A DNA stretch of 64,000 nt from Synechococcus sp. PCC 7336. GTDB taxonomy: Bacteria > Cyanobacteriota > Cyanobacteriia > Thermostichales > PCC-7336. The stretch spans positions 3,842,008 to 3,906,007 of the forward strand of contig NZ_CM001776.1 in the NCBI RefSeq assembly GCF_000332275.1, in the 5' to 3' direction. This document shows positions 1-9,188 of the stretch, one piece after another (the first letter of the stretch is position 1; each line of letters opens with the position of its first letter). Both the position numbers and the translations under genes were made by a program. Under the pieces are notes generated by a model. That model saw only the letters and a list, made by a program, of their open reading frames with translations, was not told the origin of the DNA and made no database searches.

Positions 1-2361
1 TTTATCGCCATCTATCTCGTCCCCAACATCCTGCGCAATCTATTTGTGTTGAAGGGCTGGGGGCAGTTGGCCATCACAATTGCGGCGGCTATTGTTGCGG
101 GGATAGGCATCGTTCAGGGGGCAAATGTCATCCTGCTCAATGTTCCAGCTCGGTTTGAGATCTATTCCCTGACTGCAAGATTTCCGCATATTTTCCCGCT
201 GTCTTACCTCACAGCCATCTTTCTGGCATTGCCCACTGCCTACCTGACCATTCGCTTTTCGCGGGGGAAATTGGGCTTGAACGATCGCCAGATTTGGATC
301 GGAGCGGCTGCAGGAGCTGCGATCGCTGGGGTAATTGGAGGGGTATTTTCAGTCATTCGCAATTACCTCAACAGCGACACCTTCTTACAAGTCCCTGTGG
401 TGTGGTTGCTGAAGCTGCTCATTTGGGACCCCAGCGATCGGGCCGGTTATTTAACGGATGGCGGCACCGAACTGACGAACGGACATCTACCGGCGATCGC
501 ATTTTTGCTGACACTGGCGATCGTCTACGCGATCGCAAAATTTTGGTATGCCCCCGAGCGCAAAACAAAGGCTTCCCCCGAAGCCCCCACGCTGCTGTAC
601 GTGCTGCTCATCGCCACCAGTCTGGCTCTGCTGCTGGGGTCGATCTCATTCTTGTTCGATCGCTTTCGCCTTCCGGTGCTGCCCCCGCTTCTAATTGTTT
701 CAGCAATTCTGTATACCCGCTTCAACGTCGATCACTATTACGAATTGCGCGGCAAGCTCGATCCTGACAGTTTGGCAATGGGTGCCTCCTTGCCAAAGGT
801 AGCCTCCGAAGATACTGCTACTCGAGAGCGGGATATCCAGCAGGCACTCGATGCCCGCCTGCGGTGGGCGTACGAGACACTACCCAATGGAGATCCCAAT
901 CCAGAAGACGGCCATACGCTGGTGGTAGTCTGTGCGAGCGGTGGCGGCATTCAAGCTTCCGGTTGGGCAGTTAGAGTCTTAACTGGATTGCGGCAAGCCT
1001 TGGGAAACACGTTTTCTCGACACATTGGCTTCATCAGCTCTGTTTCGGGGGGATCGGTAGGCAGTATGTACTACATCGATGCAGAGGATGTGGAAGGACA
1101 GCAGAGTTCTGCCGGTGAAAGCTCCCTAGACGATCGTGCAGCGGATCGCATATTTGCGAGTGCCACCCGCGACAGTTTAGATGCCACAGGCTGGGGGCTG
1201 GCGTTTCTGGATTTTTGGCGCTTCTTCGGATTTCCCACATTCGTCGGTCCCATCTACGATCGAGGCTGGAGTATCGAGCAGGATTGGAAACTGGAGCTCA
1301 GCCAGCCCAATGTGACGTTGGGAAGTTGGAAATCTGCCATTCAAGCGGGTCGCATTCCCCTCCCCGTCTTTAATGCCACTCTGGTTGAAGATGGCAAGCG
1401 CTTTTTAATTACCCCAATGGATTTTGGTCCCGACGCCGCCTCCAAGTCGGTTGACTTCAACACCCTCTTCAAGGGAGCCGATCTGGACGTGACCACTGCC
1501 GCCCGCCTGTCAGCCACATTTCCCTATGTCACCCCCGTCGCTCGCAACGATAAAGGCAAAATTTTCTATCACGTTGCCGATGGAGGCTATTTCGACAACT
1601 TTGGCGTTGCCACTGGCAGCGAGTTTTTGCGGCGGTTTGTGCTAAATGGCAAGAAGAGTCAGCACAACATCAAGCGGATTCTCTTCCTCACGATCGTCAC
1701 CTTTCCCGAAGTTCCCGAAATCCCTCCCCAAGCAGATAGGCCCGATCGCCAGGGTTGGCTGATGTCGATCGCCGGTCCCTTTATCGCTGCCCTCAACGTG
1801 CGCGATTCCACTCAAAGTGTCCAGAATGCCGTGAATATTGAGGCATTGAAGTTACGCAGTCGCTTGGGCAATTTGCTAGAAGAGATGGGCGATCGTAAAG
1901 CTCGAGGGAAGATTCAACAATTGTCTGAGGCTTACGATCGATCCGACGATACCGTGCAAAGCACCCTCGCAGATCTAGAGGCCGAAGCTACTCGGCAAGG
2001 GATTGAGTTTGAATCATTCGATATTAACTTCCCCGCCATCAACCAAGATCTGGTATTCGATCCGGGGCCAGATGCTCCCGCTTGGACCCGCAAAGTGTGG
2101 GATTGGCTGCAGCAGGAGGCCAAAAAATACGAGATCGAGCTGACCGAGGAATTGGTGAATGAGATTAAGTCGGTGTTTTTCTCGGCCAACGGCGAATATC
2201 AGGCACCTCTATCTTGGAAGCTGACGCTGGTGCAAAAGTTTGCCATCAAACTGGGATGGGAAATGTATCGCCACAAGCCGCAAACGTCGTTTCAGGCAAT
2301 TCAGAAGACTTGGCAGAAATGGGATCCTGCGAAGACGGGAGAGTTAGAACGGGAGGAGTGA
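1..2361 (+). CDS. Patatin-like phospholipase fused to membrane segments (5' end outside window)
   Basis: The reading frame is open back to base 1 and encodes a hydrophobic stretch there, so the true start lies upstream; a GTG at 46 is only an internal candidate. Numbering from that GTG, residues 1-240 hold several transmembrane segments. A patatin/cPLA2-type hydrolase domain follows: a glycine-rich oxyanion motif GGGIQASGW near residue 299, a nucleophile motif SVSGGSVG near 332, and the Asp motif DGGYFDNFG near 511. Together these give the Ser-Asp dyad of the family, expected to hydrolyse acyl esters of lipids. The C-terminal 200 residues are soluble and unassigned. Placement at the membrane is inferred from the hydrophobic N-terminus. 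Substrate is unknown. The gene stands alone, and about 850 non-coding bases follow it. Confidence 0.8.
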   Translation, partial: FIAIYLVPNILRNLFVLKGWGQLAITIAAAIVAGIGIVQGANVILLNVPARFEIYSLTARFPHIFPLSYLTAIFLALPTAYLTIRFSRGKLGLNDRQIWIGAAAGAAIAGVIGGVFSVIRNYLNSDTFLQVPVVWLLKLLIWDPSDRAGYLTDGGTELTNGHLPAIAFLLTLAIVYAIAKFWYAPERKTKASPEAPTLLYVLLIATSLALLLGSISFLFDRFRLPVLPPLLIVSAILYTRFNVDHYYELRGKLDPDSLAMGASLPKVASEDTATRERDIQQALDARLRWAYETLPNGDPNPEDGHTLVVVCASGGGIQASGWAVRVLTGLRQALGNTFSRHIGFISSVSGGSVGSMYYIDAEDVEGQQSSAGESSLDDRAADRIFASATRDSLDATGWGLAFLDFWRFFGFPTFVGPIYDRGWSIEQDWKLELSQPNVTLGSWKSAIQAGRIPLPVFNATLVEDGKRFLITPMDFGPDAASKSVDFNTLFKGADLDVTTAARLSATFPYVTPVARNDKGKIFYHVADGGYFDNFGVATGSEFLRRFVLNGKKSQHNIKRILFLTIVTFPEVPEIPPQADRPDRQGWLMSIAGPFIAALNVRDSTQSVQNAVNIEALKLRSRLGNLLEEMGDRKARGKIQQLSEAYDRSDDTVQSTLADLEAEATRQGIEFESFDINFPAINQDLVFDPGPDAPAWTRKVWDWLQQEAKKYEIELTEELVNEIKSVFFSANGEYQAPLSWKLTLVQKFAIKLGWEMYRHKPQTSFQAIQKTWQKWDPAKTGELEREE

Positions 2362-3215
2362 GGGCTTGTGCCACCTGAGTTCGATGGTTCTGCATGCCCT
2401 CACCCCCGGCCCCTCTCCCCTCGCGAAGTGTGGATGGGGGCCACACTTGTCGAACTGACGTTGCAACGCATTGCATCCCGCAGATCGATCGCCCAAAAGG
2501 ACTGACTTTTCGGTACCGCTCGGCGATCTGAGCAAAAATCGTTATATCGATTTAGGTATCTTTAGCAGACTCATAGAACTTATGAAAAGAGACTTAATGC
2601 AGCCTAAGCTATCTCTCAAGATTTTCAAGCCCCGTCAAACATTTCCTTTACAGAAAACCTTCATGTTCTTAGAGGTTAATATAAGGGTAAGGAAACAAGG
2701 ACTTGACCCCATTGCAATTGGTTTTTGAACTATCTCCCCATTGAATCTTCAGTAGAAGTTATCTGTGTAAGGGTTGTTTTTTGGACTTATGCGCGCTTTT
2801 AAGTCTGCTAGTTGCACGATGTCAATGTTCTATTGTCCCGATCTAACTCGAACTAATCGGTCTGGATAAGCTGCTATACAACAGCTTCAGTCAGGCTCTT
2901 TACGAGCTCGACAGAGCTTTTATCTCAACCGATCTGGACTGACTTCTCTCTCAATCGTCTGCAGCTCAGTTGCTATACACGGCTAAAGTTCATTCACGAG
3001 ACACTGAGGCATTGAGTTGCGTCAGGGCATCTCGCGATTTTGTTCTGGATTTAGCCTTGTTGGTAGAATTGCTGGAAGGTTTTTCCGAAACTCTCTATCG
3101 CCAATCCTTTTCAACTCTTGAGTGGCGATCGCTGAGATCGATCTTCCAATTATCTGCAGTTTGCTGAGTTCGACTGTTGTAGCTCAATCTCTCTAGATAG
3201 TTTAGGAGAAAACTC
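2362..3215. other. Long intergenic region with a dispersed GC-rich repeat fragment
   Basis: No convincing gene is seen. Bases 2397-2420 carry one short copy of the CCCTCACCCCCGGCCCCTCT repeat that recurs near 31584, 33583 and 34577. The rest is AT-richer than the flanking genes. An 85-codon frame at 2471-2728 has no ribosome site and no recognisable features, and I do not accept it. The last 75 bases are duplicated upstream of the next paralogous gene. Confidence 0.5.
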
Positions 3216-3548
3216 ATGAAACGCTTCATTCTCGGTGGTTTATCTATTCTCGTCTTATCTGCAGCCGTTGTTCCCTTTGCCACTCGCACGGAAACAGTCG
3301 AAGCTGCTGAAGCAAACGTATCCCCCGTCACCCTCGTGTTTCTAGCCGAGCGAGGCATGTTGGACGATATCGATGGCTCCAGCGATCTCCTGGTGGGCTA
3401 TCGATCGGGGCGGATTTCAGAAGAAACGCTCGTTCGATCCGCGATTGACAAAGGCATGCTAGCTCCCGAAACCATCAGCGATCGCCAATACCTGAGAACC
3501 GTCAGGAACCAACTGCGCCACCTCGGCACTGATGAGAATAGCGGCTAG
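3216..3548 (+). CDS. Small exported protein, copy 1
   Basis: A 110-residue protein of unknown function. Residues 1-30 form a classical signal peptide: MKR, then a hydrophobic run, with a likely cleavage region around VEAAEA. The mature part is about 80 residues, charged, with no cysteines. It contains VTLVFLAERGML, LLVGYRSGRISEETLV and LAPETISDRQYLRTVRNQL, motifs also kept in the next gene. TTTAGGAGAAAACTC before the ATG supplies a good ribosome site. The protein should act in the periplasm or outside the cell. I do not recognise the family. Confidence 0.75.
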   Translation: MKRFILGGLSILVLSAAVVPFATRTETVEAAEANVSPVTLVFLAERGMLDDIDGSSDLLVGYRSGRISEETLVRSAIDKGMLAPETISDRQYLRTVRNQLRHLGTDENSG

Positions 3549-3573
3549 TCATCAAGGTTCGACTACTGGCTCG

Positions 3574-3598
3574 GCCCGACTGTGGAATACAGTTGGGC
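3574..3598 (+). other. Stem-loop between the tandem paralogs
   Basis: GCCCGACTGT, loop GGAAT, then ACAGTTGGGC forms a 10-bp stem with one G-U pair just after copy 1. No T tract follows, so it may be a weak terminator or an mRNA-stabilising 3' structure. The call rests only on base pairing. Confidence 0.4.
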
Positions 3599-3675
3599 TC
3601 CCATCGGCCAATTGTCTGCAGTTTGCTGAGTTCTATCGCTACCGCTCAATTCTCTAGATAGTTAGGAAAAAGTCC

Positions 3676-4020
3676 ATGAAACGCTTCATTCTCGGTGGTT
3701 TGTCTGTTCTCGTCTTATCTGCAGCCGTTGTACCCTTTGCCACTCGCACAGAAACGGCCCGAGCTATTCAAACAAATGTAGCTCCCGTCACTCTAGTGTT
3801 TCTGGCCAAGCGAGGTATGTTGCGAGAGCGTGGGATTCCCGGCTCCGGCGGATTGCTGGTGGGCTACCGGGCAGGACGAGTGACAGAAGAAACGCTCGTA
3901 CAAGCCGGTATTGATGAAGGCATTCTGGCTCCTGAAACCATCAACGATCGCCGCTACTTGAGAATTGTCAGAAACCAACTGCGCCGCCTCGGCACCGATG
4001 CAACTGCTGGTGACGACTAG
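3676..4020 (+). CDS. Small exported protein, copy 2
   Basis: A 114-residue paralog of the preceding gene with an almost identical signal peptide (residues 1-30). Shared mature motifs are VTLVFLAKRGML, GGLLVGYRAGRVTEETLV and LAPETINDRRYLRIVRNQLRRLGTD. It differs by a short insert (RERGIPGSG) after the first motif. TTAGGAAAAAGTCC gives a ribosome site. The second copy is intact, so both products are probably made. Function is unknown; secretion is inferred from the signal peptide. Confidence 0.75.
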   Translation: MKRFILGGLSVLVLSAAVVPFATRTETARAIQTNVAPVTLVFLAKRGMLRERGIPGSGGLLVGYRAGRVTEETLVQAGIDEGILAPETINDRRYLRIVRNQLRRLGTDATAGDD

Positions 4021-4149
4021 CCATTTTGCTACTGAGAGCTGCATTGGGCCAAAATACTCCATAGAATGGGGTGGCGATCTTGACGGGTCTGTCCTCAGCG
4101 ACCGCGTCCTTTGGGATCGAGATCGGTGCCGCGCGATCGAGTCGAACGG

Positions 4150-5115
4150 TTAGAGTCCGTAGCGACGGGTAAATTCGCCAATGATGCGATCGACGATAAA
4201 ATCGCTGACGTTGCGGCGATCGAGCATCCAAACCAAGCTGGGGTTAGAGACCATCGCAGCTTCGTAGCTGGGAAAATAATCTACCCCGCTCGACGCTACT
4301 GCCAATGCGCCAGCCGCCGATCGCAAGGTCGATTTCGACATCATATTGGCAACGATAACGTCTTGACCACTGAAGGTGCGCTGCAGGGGGACGGGAGATA
4401 CCGTAACGACAACCTTTAAATTGGGATTGCCGTATTTTTGCAAAATCGAATAGATGGAACTGAGGACAGTAGCGCATTCGGGATAGGACAGGATCTTGCA
4501 GGCAAAGCGACCGGGGTATTGCTCGAACAAACGCGGCGAAGGTGCTTCGGCTAGGGCTATGCGCGTCGTGCGATCGAACCAGGTTTCCGTCAACCCCAAG
4601 GTAATGATGACGAGATCTGCTTCAAAAGATCGAGCAAAGTATTGTTGCAGTTGTGCCTGCCGCGCTCGCGCAAATTCTAGCGTTCCCTTTCGCCCCCGAT
4701 CGCGTAGGCTGGGGTCGATATACTTACCGTCATATTCGATAAACCCATGCTCAGGAAACGGGGTGTGACTGCTCGCCCATGTCAATTCCTGATGGATGGA
4801 GATGGGGTTGTATTTATTCAGTAGGCCGGTGAGCAAATTCGTGCGCAGTTCTAAAATGTCGCTTTCCGGCTCTGCACTGGTGACCCGAGCCTGCCGCTGA
4901 AGCAGGGCTTTTTCAACATTGCGGGCAAAACAGGAGCCCATCGCAAAAATCTTGGCATCGGGGGCAAGCTGGAATGAGGGTGCCCACTCGGGAATGACAA
5001 CCCCAGTCTCAATGCGCTCCCGCGCGGACCCATTGCCCTTCACCCAGCGATCGCATTTAGAATGCCCCGATCGCACAACAGTGGAATTTGTTTTGGCTAT
5101 CACTTGTTCTGACAT
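4150..5115 (-). CDS. GSCFA domain protein
   Basis: A 321-residue protein whose family signature FAMGSCFARNVEKAL sits near residue 55. It is followed by LELRTNLLTGLLNKYNP and by LVIITLGLTETWFDR near 170, both typical of the GSCFA family (SGNH-hydrolase-like fold). In that fold the Ser of GSCFA is the presumed nucleophile. Members often accompany surface-polysaccharide genes, but no such genes are adjacent here, so the substrate is open. There is no signal peptide. The ATG at 5115 has a weak ribosome site. It is transcribed toward the tandem small-protein genes. Confidence 0.8.
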   Translation of the reverse strand: MSEQVIAKTNSTVVRSGHSKCDRWVKGNGSARERIETGVVIPEWAPSFQLAPDAKIFAMGSCFARNVEKALLQRQARVTSAEPESDILELRTNLLTGLLNKYNPISIHQELTWASSHTPFPEHGFIEYDGKYIDPSLRDRGRKGTLEFARARQAQLQQYFARSFEADLVIITLGLTETWFDRTTRIALAEAPSPRLFEQYPGRFACKILSYPECATVLSSIYSILQKYGNPNLKVVVTVSPVPLQRTFSGQDVIVANMMSKSTLRSAAGALAVASSGVDYFPSYEAAMVSNPSLVWMLDRRNVSDFIVDRIIGEFTRRYGL

Positions 5116-5586
5116 AGGTTCAAACTGTTTGCTTTGTGAAGTGCGATCGTAACGTTAGCAGCCTTTTAGCAATACCTAATATAAGCTTCATAACTCGATG
5201 ATTTCAGTTGGGTTTAGATTTAATTCCTATTTCCCCGTCCGGCTTAGAGATATCTGTATTGCTCCGCTCATTAACATCCAAAAAGCTTGGCTGCGCCGGG
5301 TTTTAGCCCTAGTTAAAATTGCAGATCGCTTTAGGATTAATTGATTGCAAAACTTAATAAAGCCTTTTAAATCGAGAAAAAATACATAGCTTAACAAGTC
5401 TCTTCTATACTCAATGGGCTGTTAATAAATCTAAAATGAAAATATCCTAATCCTTAACAAGGTCATAAATCATCTCTAGTACAGTCTTAACCTCTAAAAA
5501 AGTGTATTCAAGTATTCTCTTGGGGGGTAAGTATTCTCCAAGAGGGGATAGATGCCCAATTACTTGTTATTTGGCATTAAAAGGTT
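5116..5586. other. AT-rich divergent intergenic region
   Basis: These 471 bases separate two divergently transcribed genes and so should contain both promoters. The stretch is clearly AT-richer than the genes. A local direct repeat, AAGTATTCT, occurs at about 5508 and 5529 just before the RTX gene; it might be an operator, but I cannot assign a regulator. No open frame of note. Confidence 0.4.
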
Positions 5587-8514
5587 ATGAACTTTACAAC
5601 TAGTTTCCCGTCTCAAGTTATTGGGCAGGCTGGTTTCATTCCTGTTCCATTGGTAACTATTGGTGAAATTATCCCTGGCACAACCGGTGCATTAAACAGC
5701 TCTACTGCTGGTGACTACCAACCTGTCGGTATTTTAGATGGTGTTGGTGCTATTCGTTTTGATGATAATACTGTACGGGCTTTTACCAACCACGAATTGC
5801 TAGATTTTGAGGGAGTCGAGTACACCATTACTCAAGGTACGGCCGACACTAGTGATGACTTTACACTGGTCGGTGGTCGTATCTCCTACTTCGACATCAA
5901 CATCGAAGACCTTGGGATTGAAGATGCAGGGATCGCCTACAACACAATCATCGATGCTAATGGTGATGTGGCTACTGAGAACACCGCTGAGAATCCCATC
6001 TTCGATCCGATCTTTGCAGAGCCCGGTAACCCTGATGGCGGTACTCGACTGGTTGAAGGCTTTGCTCGTTTCTGCTCTGGGGGTTTGAGTGAGGCCGAGC
6101 AGTTTGGCTCCGGTCGCGGTTTGGCAGACGATGTCTACTTTGCTGGTGAAGAAGTTGGCGGCTTCTTCAATAACGTGGGTGGTGCCAACTGGGCTTTAGA
6201 TGTTGCAACTGGAGAGATTTACCAGCTTCCTTTCTTGGCTCGGGGCTCCTGGGAAAACACCTCCGAAATTGATACAGGTACAACCACTCACGTTGCTTTC
6301 ATTCTGGCTGATGACCAGTCTCCCTTTGACTTCGATGGCGATGGTGAAACCGAAAGTCCTCCGTATTACCTCTATGTCGGTGAGAAGAATCCTGATTCTG
6401 ATGACTTCCTGGAGCAGAACGGTCTGACCGGTGGCGATCTCTACGTTTGGGTGCCTGATGCTAACCTCGATGAAGATGACAGCAATGATATTGTCAATGC
6501 ACTCCAGTTTCGCAATGCAGGTACCACCGCATCGGGTGCCTGGGTAAAAATTGACAACGATAACCTCGATGCAGACGGCAACATTAATCCTCTATCTCAG
6601 GATTTAGAGGGTGCCCTGAATGATTTTGACCAGTTTGGTTTCCCTACCCAGGGTAACTTGTTTGCTCAAGCCGAAGCAGTTGGTGCTTTCCAACTCTCTC
6701 GCCCTGAGGATCTTGCAACTAATCCCAATAATCCTACTGAGATTGTTCAGGCCGTAACTGGTGTCGATAACTTTGCGATCGATCCTGAAACTGGTGATGG
6801 TGCAGATACCTTCGGTGCCTTGTATACTCTTGACACCGATTTTTCTGGCTTCGACTTCACCACAGGCACGGGTTCCATCACTGCCGTTCATACTGTAATC
6901 TACGATGGCGATGAAGATCCCAACCGTAGCCTCCGTAGCCCTGACAACCTAGATTGGGGTGATGATGGCTTCATCTACGTTCAAGAAGATGAAGCAGAAG
7001 AAGATACCCTGGCAACCGGTGAAGTTCTGTTTGGTCAGGGTGCCGTTAATCCTAACGAAGCCAGTATCGTTCGAGTCGAGCCCAATGCTGCTCCTGAGGT
7101 GGCCGCTGTCGGTGGTAATGTCGAGGCCATTGCGATCGTCGATCGCAGCCAAATCCTCGATCCCTCCGTTCCCGACCCCACCACAGCTGTGGACGAGGAC
7201 TTCGAGTTCGGTCCTGACGACGGCATCCCCAGTGACAACGACTTTGTTGTCGTCGATCCCAATGGCAACACGATTGTTCTGAATGCAGGCGAGTGGGAAA
7301 CCTCCGGGATTGTGGACGTTTCCAGCTTGTTTGACGAAGTGGCTGGCTCGATCTTCCTGTTCGACGTCCAAGCCCACGGTCTAGCCGACCAAGATGATGT
7401 CAACCTCGAACAAGGCGATCTCTCTGCCCTCACGGATGACAACCTGTCTGAAGGGGGGCAGTTGTCCCTGCTCATTAACACCAACTTAATTCAAGTGGGC
7501 ACCAGCGGGGATGACATCCTGCGAGGAACCGCCGATGGCGATTCCATTCGCGGCTTAGCTGGCGACGACATTATTAAGGGCCGAGGCGGCGATGACAAAC
7601 TCTTTGGAGCTGACGGCGACGACTTCCTCAAAGGTGACTCGGGCAACGATACCCTCTGGGGCGGTGCTGGCGATGACGATCTCAAAGCTGGCCAAGGCGA
7701 TGACGACCTCCAAGGGGGAGGTGGCAATGACGACCTCTTCGGTCGCGCTGGCGATGACACCCTGGTTGGCGGTGAGGGAGATGATGACCTCTTCGGTGGC
7801 GGCGGTGCCGACACCCTCGAAGGGGGCAGCGGCAGCGACGACCTCAGAGGGGGCGGTGGTGCTGACACTCTGTATGGGGGCGAAGGGGATGACGATCTCA
7901 TCGGTGGCGGCGGCGCCGACTTCATTGCTGGGGGCAGCGGTAGCGACGATCTCTTCGGTAACGGCGGTGCTGACACCCTCATGGGGGGCGGTGGCTCCGA
8001 TCGCCTGAATGGCGGCGGCGGCAACGATACGGCTGATTTCAGCGACATTCCCGTTGGAGTCACGGTAGATCTGGCTGCTGGCACTGCCTTTTACGAGCCT
8101 GCACCCGATGTACTGATTACGGATACTTTGAGAAGTATTGAAAATCTCACGGGCACTGTCTTCAATGACAATCTCGCGGGCGATGCTCGTGCCAATATCC
8201 TCAACGGAGTTGGCGGGGCCGATGCCTTAACGGGCGGTGCTGGCGGAGATACCTTTGTCTTAGGCGACGAGTCAGGGGCGTTCTACGCTGAGGCTGGGAC
8301 TGCTGATGTGGCCGAACTGACAGATTTTGCGACGGGTGAAGATCGCATTCAGCTCTCGGGCAGTCTGAGCGATTACGCCTTCTTTAGCTTGGGTAGCGGT
8401 CCTGCCACGGCTATTGCGCTCGATGATGGCAATGGCAGCTTTGACTTCCTGGGCGACGAACTCGTTGCCTTTGTGGGCAATGGATTTGAGCTGACTGACT
8501 TGGCTTTTGTCTGA
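5587..8514 (+). CDS. PhoX-like (DUF839) protein with C-terminal RTX repeats
   Basis: A 975-residue secreted protein. Residues 1-620 resemble the PhoX/DUF839 phosphatase propeller: AFTNHELLDFEG near 61, RFCSGGLSE near 160, YFAGEEV near 185, YYLYVGEKNPDSDD near 260 and LRSPDNLDWGDDGFIY near 445. PhoX enzymes are Ca/Fe alkaline phosphatases that release phosphate from organic esters. Residues about 639-815 are RTX nonapeptides (GGxGxDxLx) that bind calcium and mark type I secretion; about 160 more residues follow, ending in VAFVGNGFELTDLAFV. There is no N-terminal signal peptide, which agrees with type I rather than Tat export. A strong terminator follows. Phosphatase activity is inferred; the RTX tail is clear. 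No type I transporter gene is adjacent in an obvious operon. Confidence 0.7.
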   Translation: MNFTTSFPSQVIGQAGFIPVPLVTIGEIIPGTTGALNSSTAGDYQPVGILDGVGAIRFDDNTVRAFTNHELLDFEGVEYTITQGTADTSDDFTLVGGRISYFDINIEDLGIEDAGIAYNTIIDANGDVATENTAENPIFDPIFAEPGNPDGGTRLVEGFARFCSGGLSEAEQFGSGRGLADDVYFAGEEVGGFFNNVGGANWALDVATGEIYQLPFLARGSWENTSEIDTGTTTHVAFILADDQSPFDFDGDGETESPPYYLYVGEKNPDSDDFLEQNGLTGGDLYVWVPDANLDEDDSNDIVNALQFRNAGTTASGAWVKIDNDNLDADGNINPLSQDLEGALNDFDQFGFPTQGNLFAQAEAVGAFQLSRPEDLATNPNNPTEIVQAVTGVDNFAIDPETGDGADTFGALYTLDTDFSGFDFTTGTGSITAVHTVIYDGDEDPNRSLRSPDNLDWGDDGFIYVQEDEAEEDTLATGEVLFGQGAVNPNEASIVRVEPNAAPEVAAVGGNVEAIAIVDRSQILDPSVPDPTTAVDEDFEFGPDDGIPSDNDFVVVDPNGNTIVLNAGEWETSGIVDVSSLFDEVAGSIFLFDVQAHGLADQDDVNLEQGDLSALTDDNLSEGGQLSLLINTNLIQVGTSGDDILRGTADGDSIRGLAGDDIIKGRGGDDKLFGADGDDFLKGDSGNDTLWGGAGDDDLKAGQGDDDLQGGGGNDDLFGRAGDDTLVGGEGDDDLFGGGGADTLEGGSGSDDLRGGGGADTLYGGEGDDDLIGGGGADFIAGGSGSDDLFGNGGADTLMGGGGSDRLNGGGGNDTADFSDIPVGVTVDLAAGTAFYEPAPDVLITDTLRSIENLTGTVFNDNLAGDARANILNGVGGADALTGGAGGDTFVLGDESGAFYAEAGTADVAELTDFATGEDRIQLSGSLSDYAFFSLGSGPATAIALDDGNGSFDFLGDELVAFVGNGFELTDLAFV
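7501..8031 (+). repeat. RTX nonapeptide-coding repeat block
   Basis: About nineteen imperfect 27-bp units encode GG-x-G-x-D-x-L-type nonapeptides. The block is very GC-rich, and the opposite strand has a long proline/serine-rich frame that is only a by-product of the repeats. Confidence 0.9.
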
Positions 8515-8549
8515 GTCTCTGACCGCTGATTGAAGGTATTTAAACTTAA

Positions 8550-8584
8550 CCCCAGCCTCACTAGAGTAGGCTGGGGCTTTTTTG
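8550..8584 (+). terminator. Rho-independent terminator of the RTX gene
   Basis: CCCCAGCCT, a 9-base loop, then AGGCTGGGG makes a perfect 9-bp stem, followed by CTTTTTTT. It lies 36 bases after the stop codon. Confidence 0.93.
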
Positions 8585-8660
8585 GGGGCGATCGCCCTCG
8601 ATGGTGCAGACAACTCGGCCAAGTTTCGCGATGCTCGCGATGAGCATGCGGTCTGACAGC

Positions 8661-9056
8661 CTAGAACCTGCGACCTCGACGGCGGGAGTGCAATTCATCG
8701 AATTGAGCCTGCTGCTCGGGGGTCAAAATGGCTCGAAAATCCTCCCGACTAGCTTGACGCAGCTCTTGCAGTTGTTGGCGTTGTTCGTCAGATAAATCGA
8801 GTTCGGAGACAAACTCTCTGGGCGATCGCCCCTCTGTCAGGGCGGCTTCGGCGATCGCCTGTTGTTCTGGAGTGAGAATGTCTTGCCGCTGTTCCTGATG
8901 CTCGGCGCGCAATGCTTCCACCTCCGTCTGTTGCTCGGGGGTGAGATTGAGTTGTTCGAATAACTCTCCTCGGCGCTGGCGGCCTGCAAAGGCAGGGGCG
9001 AGGCTGGTGGCGATCGCCACTGCGACTAAACCGCTGACAATTAAAATTCTGTTCAC
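8661..9056 (-). CDS. Exported LTxxQ (Spy/CpxP-like) protein
   Basis: Starting at the GTG at 9056 gives a protein of about 131 residues with a clean signal peptide ending APAFA; an ATG at 9083 would add nine residues ahead of it. The mature part has repeated LTPEQQ motifs (LNLTPEQQTEV, ILTPEQQAIAEA, LDLSDEQRQQL, ILTPEQQAQFDEL) and a basic tail RRRGRRF. LTxxQ proteins such as Spy and CpxP are helical periplasmic chaperones or stress sensors. Here four such motifs are packed into a short protein. It runs opposite to the ABC transporter, which starts about 130 bases away, so a shared regulatory region is likely. The molecular partner is unknown. Confidence 0.75.
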   Translation of the reverse strand: MNRILIVSGLVAVAIATSLAPAFAGRQRRGELFEQLNLTPEQQTEVEALRAEHQEQRQDILTPEQQAIAEAALTEGRSPREFVSELDLSDEQRQQLQELRQASREDFRAILTPEQQAQFDELHSRRRGRRF

Positions 9057-9188
9057 AGGTTGCGTTCCAAACAGGTCATCCATTCAGACTGTCGCAATCT
9101 GAAACGGGTTCAATCCTACCTATGGGAACGCCCCAAACAGAAGCCGTTCTTGCACAATGGGGAAACAGCTACCATCTCTGCCGCCTTG

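Larger units (their letters stand above)
3142..4020 (+). repeat. Tandem duplication of a small secreted-protein gene with its leader
   Basis: Bases 3142-3548 and 3606-4020 are two copies of one unit. Each begins with a shared leader (TCTGCAGTTTGCTGAGTTC, then CTCTAGATAGTT and AGGA before the start codon) and continues through the coding sequence. Leader and signal-peptide codons are better conserved than the middle of the protein, as expected of an old tandem duplication under selection for expression and export. Confidence 0.8.

Noticed and set aside
2471-2728. 85-codon plus-strand frame after the patatin gene
   Set aside because: No ribosome site, no recognisable motif; begins inside repeat-flanked DNA.
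7491-8084. 197-codon proline/serine-rich frame on the minus strand
   Set aside because: It is the complement of the RTX repeats; GGxGxD codons read backwards give Pro and Ser. No ribosome site.
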